Shown in pieces: positions 42,565-47,786 of a stretch of DNA of 47,786 nt (positions within the stretch are counted from its first letter, which is position 1; every line of letters begins with the position of its first letter). Location: assembly GCA_964497585.1 (NCBI GenBank), contig CAZCDS010000051.1:1-47786 (forward strand), read 5' to 3'. A program made the translations under genes and the position numbers. Under the pieces are notes generated by a model. It made no database searches. It saw nothing but the letters and a program-made list of their open reading frames with translations, and was not told the origin of the DNA. The DNA comes from CAZCDS01 sp964497585. Its GTDB lineage: Bacteria; Desulfobacterota; Desulfomonilia; Desulfomonilales; Desulfomonilaceae.

Positions 42565-43098
42565 CTATGCGTTCCCCAGGTCGTCCGGATTCATTCTCTC
42601 GAGGATCTTCGTCAACTCTTCGTCGGTTCGCTCGATATCCTCCTGGGTAAAGACCACCTTGCGCTTGGACGTCTCCTCCTCCGTCGCCTGGGTCATCCCT
42701 TCGATCACTGCCTCGCTCACAAAAATTGGAACCCCGCTCCACGTCGCCAACACCAACGAGTCGGACGGTCGCGCGTCGATGGTCAAGAGGTTCGCGTCAC
42801 TTCCCCTAAGGTAGATCGTGGCGTAGTACGTGTGATCCCTGAGGTCGTCGATTTCGATGTGCTCTAGGGTCATACCTGCTTTCTCGATGACGTTGCGGAG
42901 CAGTTCGTGAGTGAGTGGCCTCTGAAAAACCTCTTTGTTCATTGCACGCTGGAGCGCCATGGCTTCCACAGGCCCGATCCAGATGTACAACTCGCGTTCG
43001 CCGCTTTTCTCCTTGAGCATCACAACAGGCTGCAAGTTCCTGTTGTCAGAAGCTATTCCCGCGATTACCATTTCTTGGAACTTCTTATCAGTTGTCAT
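42565..43098 (-). CDS. Bifunctional nuclease family protein (DUF151)
   Basis: A 177-residue member of the DUF151/BFN family; some members cleave DNA and RNA, and it is fused or linked to UvrB/UvrC-type domains in other bacteria. Core segments are LYIWIGPVEAMALQRAMN, RPLTHELLRNVIEKAGM, YYATIYLR and IDARPSDSLVLATWSGVPIF, the most conserved family motif. An acidic/basic tail follows. It is a single gene with a promoter at 43199-43228. Confidence 0.93.
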   Translation of the reverse strand: MTTDKKFQEMVIAGIASDNRNLQPVVMLKEKSGERELYIWIGPVEAMALQRAMNKEVFQRPLTHELLRNVIEKAGMTLEHIEIDDLRDHTYYATIYLRGSDANLLTIDARPSDSLVLATWSGVPIFVSEAVIEGMTQATEEETSKRKVVFTQEDIERTDEELTKILERMNPDDLGNA

Positions 43099-43198
43099 AG
43101 GGAATCCTCCCAGGGAAAAAAGACCAGACGTCAGACCGACATTCTGAAAGGCTCACCATCCGGCGGGGTCGAGCAGATTACCCTCGCTGCCACCTCAA

Positions 43199-43228
43199 AG
43201 ATTAGCACCGAGCAAGTTCTCTTGTCAA
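43199..43228 (-). promoter_or_regulatory. Promoter for the DUF151 gene
   Basis: On the minus strand TTGACA (43228-43223) is followed after 18 bp by TAATCT (43204-43199), with a TG pair just upstream of the -10 box (extended -10). Start expected near 43192. Confidence 0.45.
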
Positions 43229-43392
43229 ACCGGAAAGTGTTTTCGCGTAACATGCTCTTTCCCGGTACTGCTTGGGGTGTCCGGCGAGACGCTCACAAAC
43301 GGCTGGCATTTGCTGCTCACAAGGAATATATTGACGGTAACTCCTCAGAACCGGAGTGACTCGAGACGACCCCCTGACAGAGGTGTCACGGA

Positions 43393-43578
43393 ATGTTCAT
43401 GCCGAGAATTGATGAAGAAAAATGCGATCAATGCGCGGAGTGCCTCGACGTCTGTCCCACAGACGTCTTCGAGCCGGGCGACGAAGTGATGAAGGTGGCG
43501 AACCCGGCTGACTGCATCGGATGCGAGTCATGTATCGCCGTTTGTCCCCAAGAAGCAATTACCCTTCAGGAAATCTAG
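43393..43578 (+). CDS. 2[4Fe-4S] ferredoxin
   Basis: A 61-residue low-potential electron carrier. Two cluster motifs are present: CDQCAECLDVCPTDVF and CIGCESCIAVCPQEAI, each CxxCxxCxxxCP. The N-terminus MFMPRIDEEK and the acidic midsection are typical of clostridial-type ferredoxins; the length is minimal. GAGGTGTC and CGGA lie upstream of the ATG. It stands alone between a divergent DUF151 gene and convergent scpA, and supports an anaerobic redox lifestyle. Confidence 0.95.
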   Translation: MFMPRIDEEKCDQCAECLDVCPTDVFEPGDEVMKVANPADCIGCESCIAVCPQEAITLQEI

Positions 43579-43664
43579 CGCCCGTTTCCCGTCAATGATG
43601 CCTGCCCGAACAAGAGTCCTCCCACTAGGCTGCATCAAGAAACGAGTCGGAGATCCTCCTTTGG

Positions 43665-44441
43665 TCAGACACCGAGATCGGGGTTGGAGCGTGTGCCTTC
43701 CAGGACTCCGTTGGCGTCGGCCTCCTCGGCAACGCGACGCGAAATGAGAATTGTCCCGAAGGGCCTGTCCTGATAGACCCTCACGACCTGCAGCCTGACG
43801 ATTTCAAGGAGTGCGAGAAAGGTGGTGAGCAGATTGGGGCGGGAGGCATCCAGGTCAAAGAGGGAACCAAAGGTGATCCACTCGCGCTCCCTGAGTCGCT
43901 CCATGATCTCCGATATCTTGTCCTTGACCGAGAGTCGGTCCGGTTCGATCTCGAGCAGGTCTCGTCTCGCGGTCCTCTCGATCAGCTCCCGGAACGCCGC
44001 AATGAGGGCGGGAAGTCCAACGTCCAATGGCTGAGCGGATTTGGCCGCGTCATTCTGATCCCACGCGTCCTCTCGTGCAAAGACTTCCCTGTCCAGCAGC
44101 GGGAGGCCGGCGAGCCCGAGCGCGGCCTCCTTGTAACGCTTGTATTCCAACAGATGGGCTACCAATTCATCACGGGGGTCCTCAACTTCTTCCTCGGTCT
44201 CCGCGTCCCCCCCGGCGGGGAGCAGCATCTGAGACTTGACATGTGTCAGGTACGCCGCCATGACCAGATATTCACCCGCGACGTCCAGGTTGAGTGACTT
44301 CATGAGTTCGACGGTCTCCAGATACTGCTCGGTGATCAACGCGATCGGGATGTCCGTAATGCTCACTTCGTTGCGGTAGATGAGGTGGAGAAGGAGGTCC
44401 AGAGGCCCTTCGAAGACGTCAAGTTTGATCTCCAGCGTCAT
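43665..44441 (-). CDS. scpA: Segregation and condensation protein A
   Basis: A 258-residue kleisin that bridges SMC heads with ScpB in chromosome condensation. The start MTLEIKLDVFEGPLDLLLHLI is the family N-terminus; an upstream extension overlaps the peptidase gene. Typical segments are VSITDIPIALITEQYL, AGEYLVMAAYLTHVKSQMLL and the C-terminal winged-helix part with TFLALLEIVRLQVVRVYQD. Residues about 85-105 are acidic. The usual scpB neighbour is not downstream here. It starts 5 nt after the M50 peptidase stop, so the two are co-transcribed. Confidence 0.95.
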   Translation of the reverse strand: MTLEIKLDVFEGPLDLLLHLIYRNEVSITDIPIALITEQYLETVELMKSLNLDVAGEYLVMAAYLTHVKSQMLLPAGGDAETEEEVEDPRDELVAHLLEYKRYKEAALGLAGLPLLDREVFAREDAWDQNDAAKSAQPLDVGLPALIAAFRELIERTARRDLLEIEPDRLSVKDKISEIMERLREREWITFGSLFDLDASRPNLLTTFLALLEIVRLQVVRVYQDRPFGTILISRRVAEEADANGVLEGTRSNPDLGV

Positions 44442-44446
44442 CCCTC

Positions 44447-45112
44447 TCACCCAACACCCAGCAGCCACAAAATATAGAAAATCGGAGGACGGATCAGGTA
44501 CCCTACGATGCCGGTGAAGATGAGCGCCATCAGAATCAGAAACCCGTACTGCTCCAATGCCTCCAAACGATAGGCCATATCAGAGGGCAGCAGTCCCGCA
44601 AGAATCTTTGAACCGTCCAGGGGTGGGACAGGGATGAGATTGAATACGGCGAGAATGACGTTGATCAGAACGCCGTACCTGAGCAGGCTCACGAGCGGGT
44701 TCAGCACGAAGAGTGTCCCCGCGCTCAATGGCCTTCCCCCAAAAGCTATCAGGATAGCGTGAAGCCCGAGCGCCAGTGCGACGGCGGTGGCAAGGTTCGC
44801 TCCCGGACCTGCGAAGCTGACCCACATCATGTCTGCCCTCGGATTGCGCAGATAACGTGGGTTTACGGGAACCGGTTTTGCCCACCCTATGCCGAAGCCG
44901 GCCACAGCAGTCACAACGAAGACCAAGGTCCCAAAGGGATCCAGATGGCTAATGGGATTGAAGGTCAACCGACCCGCATTGTGCGCGGTCGGGTCCCCGA
45001 ACCTTAACGCCACGTAGCCATGGGCAAACTCATGGACCGTTATGGCCAAGAGAAAGGCCGGCGCTGCTATGATTATGTTCAGAATGATCGCGGATACGTT
45101 CTGGTCGAACAT
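44447..45112 (-). CDS. Site-2 protease-like M50 metallopeptidase
   Basis: A 221-residue membrane zinc peptidase of the short YwhC/rhomboid-independent M50 type that cuts within or near membranes. The ATG at 45112 (MFDQNVSAIILNI) has AAGGG upstream. The zinc motif is AITVHEFAHGYVAL in the first helix and the partner motif is NLIPVPPLDGSKIL near residue 180. About six hydrophobic segments are visible. No PDZ domain. The pairing with scpA is common in bacteria, though its meaning is not known. Confidence 0.94.
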   Translation of the reverse strand: MFDQNVSAIILNIIIAAPAFLLAITVHEFAHGYVALRFGDPTAHNAGRLTFNPISHLDPFGTLVFVVTAVAGFGIGWAKPVPVNPRYLRNPRADMMWVSFAGPGANLATAVALALGLHAILIAFGGRPLSAGTLFVLNPLVSLLRYGVLINVILAVFNLIPVPPLDGSKILAGLLPSDMAYRLEALEQYGFLILMALIFTGIVGYLIRPPIFYILWLLGVG

Positions 45113-45256
45113 GGCATCCCTTGAGAGATTTTCGTCCAGGAGGCCCCCCGAGCTGAGGCGCACAAGACGCGGCCGATTCGCCGGAATTCCGGCCGGCGGG
45201 TATCATGCCCTCTCCCGTCGAACGAGAGATAGGCTCCTCGACGTGGTCTGTCTAGG

Positions 45257-45643
45257 CTATTTCTTCTTTGCCGCCTGTTTGCCTTTTGCCGGGGTCTTCT
45301 TAGTCTCTTTGGCCTTACCGGTCTCGGATTTCTTGGCAGCAGTCTTTTTCTTGGCCCTTTCCTTCTTCTTGGGCTCGGCGACCTCAGCCTTTGCCGCCTC
45401 TTCGTCGTCCCTGGCCTTCTCCTTCTTCTCCTGGAGCTGCTTCGTCTGATTGTCAAGGAAATCGATACGGGCCACCGCTGCATGGATCTGCCGGATCTTG
45501 GCATCGAGCTGCCTAAGCTTCCCGTCCTTGGCGATGGCCTCCTCAGCTAGACCTTTTTCCTTGAGCAGGCTCTTTCTTTCTTCAGCCTGTTTCATGAATC
45601 GTGACTTTTGGCTTTCCCTGGTCTGCCTATCTTTGGATCCCAT
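45257..45643 (-). CDS. Lys/Ala-rich basic protein with coiled-coil
   Basis: A 128-residue protein starting MGSKDRQTRESQKSRFMKQ, chosen because GGAGAGGAG lies directly upstream. The middle (about 25-70) is a charged helix likely to form a coiled-coil. The last 60 residues are almost only Lys, Ala, Glu and Thr (KKKERAKKKTAAKK, then KAKETKKTPAKGKQAAKKK), like eukaryotic histone H1 tails and bacterial H1-like nucleoid proteins. A DNA-binding role is inferred from composition alone. A promoter is at 45684-45712. Confidence 0.75.
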   Translation of the reverse strand: MGSKDRQTRESQKSRFMKQAEERKSLLKEKGLAEEAIAKDGKLRQLDAKIRQIHAAVARIDFLDNQTKQLQEKKEKARDDEEAAKAEVAEPKKKERAKKKTAAKKSETGKAKETKKTPAKGKQAAKKK

Positions 45644-45683
45644 GCGTCTCCTCTCCGGATGTACCTGTCCTTTGAAGCCCTTA

Positions 45684-45712
45684 TCTTTATTACCAAATTG
45701 CTCCGAAGTCAA
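45684..45712 (-). promoter_or_regulatory. Promoter for the Lys/Ala-rich protein
   Basis: On the minus strand TTGACT (45712-45707) and TAAAGA (45689-45684) are 17 bp apart. Expected start near 45677, giving a leader of about 34 nt. Confidence 0.4.
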
Positions 45713-45861
45713 GAGCGAGTCGCTCGCTCGCGTTGGTAGGCGCCGGGCGCGGCGGCCCACACCCCGCCGTCCGGCGTACAGGCAAGATTCGAGGGGCATG
45801 CCGCCGTGTCTCAATATCTGCTTTCTCATCGGATGCACAGCCCCGCGGTGCACAATGGGGC

Positions 45862-45936
45862 TGGCTGGGGTGGGAGGATTCGAACCTCCGAATGCGGGCT
45901 CCAAAGGCCCGTGTCTTACCACTTGACGACACCCCA
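45862..45936 (-). tRNA. tRNA-Gln (anticodon TTG)
   Basis: The minus-strand sequence folds into a full cloverleaf. The acceptor stem TGGGGTG pairs with CACCCCA, with T1-A72 as usual in glutamine tRNAs. The anticodon arm is CGGGC-CTTTGGA-GCCCG, with TTG as anticodon reading CAA. The T arm is GGAGG-TTCGAAT-CCTCC. Discriminator G is followed by an encoded CCA (45864-45862). It lies 47 bp after ispE and was probably co-transcribed with it. Confidence 0.95.
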
Positions 45937-45983
45937 GCAGGGGATCTCCTCAGGCAGGCGGTCTGACCGGAGAGGAAGCTCGC

Positions 45984-46847
45984 TCAATCGATGATCGGAC
46001 CGGTTTCACTCGGTCGGCTCATGAGCACCAACCATCTATTGGGCAGCCTGCGTTTGATTCGTCGAAGGTGCTCCGTGTCGGGCTCCGCGATCCCGAAAAC
46101 CGTGGGACCGCTTCCCGACATCAGCGTCGGTCGTGCTCCGGCCTGTTCGACAACTCGCCGAACTTCACGGATTTCCGGATGGATCTTTTCCGCGATCCTC
46201 TGGAGGTCGTTTTCCAGCAACTCCCTGGGATCACGGCGTTCCCGCAACACGTGCCACAATGTACCCTCCCTGCGCGGGCTTGTCAAGGTAGACGCGAACT
46301 CCCGGTAGACACCCCCAGTTGAGACGGGAAAGCCCGGATTGACGAGAATCAAGCCGTAGTCAACGGATAACATCACCGGAGTGAGTTGTTCGCCGAGACC
46401 CTCACCTACCGCGGTTCCCCCCCGGAGAAAGAACGCGACGTCCGCGCCAAGCTCGACAGCCCCGCGATGAAGTGCCTCCTCATCGAACTTCGGATAGTAG
46501 AGCATGGTGAGAGCCTTGAGCGTAGCCGCCGCATCGGAGCTCCCTCCTCCGAGACCAGCAGCGACGGGTATTCTCTTCGTGAGTGATAGGGTCACCGAAA
46601 ACCGCTCCCCGGTCTCTCGTTCCATCCATCGCAGGGCGCGCATGGCCAGGTTGTCCTCGGTCTCAAGCTCAGGGTGTCCCTGCGCCTCGATTCTCGGATC
46701 TTCGTTCGTTTCGCGGACAATGATCTCGTCATAGAGATCGATGGCCTGGAAAAGCGTCTCGATATCGTGGTACCCGTCCGCGCGCAGGCCCAGAACTCTC
46801 AGGAATAGGTTTATCTTTGCCGGAGTCCGTACCCTCAGGCTTCGCAC
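45984..46847 (-). CDS. ispE: 4-diphosphocytidyl-2-C-methyl-D-erythritol kinase
   Basis: A 287-residue GHMP kinase of the MEP isoprenoid pathway. It starts at GTG (46847), 7 nt after GGAGG. Family features: RTPAKINLFLRVLGLRADGYH at the N-terminus, the ATP loop IPVAAGLGGGSSDAAA, LGADVAFFLRGGTAVGEG and the C-terminal LMSGSGPTVFGI. Length is typical. It is followed by tRNA-Gln; ispE next to tRNA-Gln is a common deltaproteobacterial arrangement. Confidence 0.96.
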   Translation of the reverse strand: MRSLRVRTPAKINLFLRVLGLRADGYHDIETLFQAIDLYDEIIVRETNEDPRIEAQGHPELETEDNLAMRALRWMERETGERFSVTLSLTKRIPVAAGLGGGSSDAAATLKALTMLYYPKFDEEALHRGAVELGADVAFFLRGGTAVGEGLGEQLTPVMLSVDYGLILVNPGFPVSTGGVYREFASTLTSPRREGTLWHVLRERRDPRELLENDLQRIAEKIHPEIREVRRVVEQAGARPTLMSGSGPTVFGIAEPDTEHLRRIKRRLPNRWLVLMSRPSETGPIID

Positions 46848-47079
46848 GAGTTTGCCTCCTCATTGCCGAGGCAAAGCCGACGGTTCGCTTCCCGCTCAAG
46901 ACCCTCGGAGCCCCGACCACCTTCATATGCACCCAAATGACCTATAAGGGCTACCGAAAACCGCAAGCCCAAGGCCGATATTCGCGGTTTCACCAGTCGT
47001 CGGCCCGTGTTATCGTTTGTGGACTCCGCGCCGCGCATCCTGTGCGTGCTCCCAAGGAGAGACCCTGGAGGGTTCCGCT

Positions 47080-47742
47080 ATGAATCGACCGCTCCGAAAG
47101 CTGTCCGTTCCCATCGGCCGACGCTCGATCGAGTTGTGGATCCCGCGTCAAGGAGAGGATTCACGGGACGGACGAATCCTGTTCTGGTGGAGCGTCACGA
47201 GTGCGGCCGTAGCCCTGGCACAACGTCTCGACGCGATGGGGGACCTCGCCGGTCACAGGGTTCTCGAATTGGGGTGCAACATGGGACTACCGGGAATAAC
47301 CGCCGGACTCCTCGGGGCCGAAGTGCTTTTGACTGATTGCGTTCCACGATCTCTCGATTTCGCGGCACAAAACGTTGAGAGGAACGGGCTCGATGCGGAC
47401 CGTGTGCAATGCCTTGCCCTCGATTGGGAGCAACCCGGTGATCTTGCCCCATTCGATTTCGTCATTGGCGCAGAGATCGTCTACGACTATTTCTAGTATG
47501 GATCGCTCATCAGACTCCTCGAGCACGTGGTGAGGCCGGGAGGAATTTTGCTCCTGGCTGAGCGTAAGCGGCTGGCCGTAAGCCGCTTTCTCGGCCGGAT
47601 GACGGACCGAGGCTTTGCATGCTCCGAGCGCCTCCGTCGCATCAGACTTCGAGGATTCCCCGAACAACAGATCAGCATTTTCAGCGTTCGCCACTGCAAG
47701 CTGCCTGGACCCCAGTTACCCCCGACGTTGTTTGCAACCTGA
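47080..47742 (+). pseudogene. SAM-dependent methyltransferase interrupted by in-frame TAG
   Basis: A class I methyltransferase resembling the METTL21/protein-lysine type. The ATG at 47080 follows GGAGGG by 7 nt. The first 138 codons carry the SAM motif VLELGCNMGLPGI, an acidic LLTDCVPRSL and the catalytic-type FDFVIGAEIVYDYF. A TAG at 47494-47496 then ends translation, but the same frame continues for 82 codons with the expected rest of the fold (LIRLLEHVVRPGGILLLAE, then GRMTDRGFACSERL) to TGA at 47740. The interruption falls exactly in the usual post-motif-IV loop, so it looks like a point change or error in a once-intact gene. Read-through as pyrrolysine is unlikely, since TAG is an ordinary stop in at least seven genes here. 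Confidence 0.8.
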
Positions 47743-47786
47743 AATGAGCGATTTTATTCTGTTCTTTTTTCACCCTTTGGGTTATG

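Noticed and set aside
43290..43330. TGGCAT...TGC resembling a second sigma-54 site before the ferredoxin gene
   Set aside because: The spacing between the GG and GC elements is wrong.
47494..47496. Pyrrolysine at the in-frame TAG
   Set aside because: TAG ends at least seven other genes in the window, no pyl genes are present, and methyltransferases of this type are not known pyrrolysine proteins; a mutation or error is simpler.
1..47786. CRISPR arrays, insertion sequences, phage genes
   Set aside because: No regularly spaced repeats, transposase motifs or phage structural genes were found. The Cas4-like nuclease domain is part of the Dna2-like fusion and is not linked to cas genes.

Overview
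This 47.8 kb window is a stretch of ordinary-looking chromosome with moderately high GC from a Gram-negative bacterium. Kdo synthesis (kdsD), an L,D-transpeptidase, lipoprotein-like proteins and three beta-barrel outer membrane proteins indicate an LPS-type double-membrane cell. A three-domain NifU paired with NifS, a DUF4416 protein beside yicC, a fused B12-dependent acyl-CoA mutase, a 2[4Fe-4S] ferredoxin and sigma-54 regulation together suggest an anaerobic deltaproteobacterium-like lineage (Desulfobacterota, Syntrophobacter/Desulfomonile-like). That placement is an inference from gene content. I see no insertion sequence, prophage or CRISPR array.

Layout. 1-1071: a gene-poor stretch with a near-perfect sigma-54 promoter, a possible enhancer palindrome and a long structured leader in front of an outer membrane protein (1072-2757). 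2942-4977 (-): nifU-nifS. 5137-6615 (-): small secreted and unknown proteins, one pair possibly frameshifted. 6616-9906 (-): rlmB, rpoZ, yicC, DUF4416 and a basic disordered protein. 10208-15024 (-): glmS-glmM-kdsD-dksA, i.e. UDP-GlcNAc precursor supply, Kdo supply and a transcription factor. 15293-15403: a tiny Trp/Tyr-rich lipoprotein-like ORF with its own promoter. 15679-23520 (+): a TIM-barrel isomerase-like protein, a Dna2-like nuclease-helicase, polA and cinA, ending in a terminator. 23804-25410 (-): a Cys-rich small protein and a second outer membrane protein. 25625-29329 (+): a stand-alone B12-binding protein and an IcmF-type fused mutase. 29356-30660 (-): an intimin-like barrel. 30922-34955 (+): hisC, cmk, rpsA. 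35036-42220 (-): a CCA-type nucleotidyltransferase, envelope proteins, an L,D-transpeptidase and an NtrC-type two-component pair. 42565-46847: DUF151 nuclease, ferredoxin, scpA, M50 peptidase, a Lys-rich protein, tRNA-Gln and ispE. 47080-47742: a methyltransferase broken by an in-frame TAG.

The item most worth following is the 999-residue Dna2-like protein (16504-19503). It joins a Cas4/AddB-type iron-sulfur PD-(D/E)XK nuclease to a UPF1/Dna2-type SF1 helicase and sits 48 bp upstream of polA, whose product carries the bacterial counterpart of FEN1. In eukaryotes Dna2 and FEN1 cooperate on DNA flaps, so the neighbourhood suggests a bacterial flap or break-processing module. Secondary items are the sigma-54 leader, the extra B12 module beside IcmF, the tiny aromatic-rich ORF, the minimal intimin-like protein and the amber-interrupted methyltransferase.
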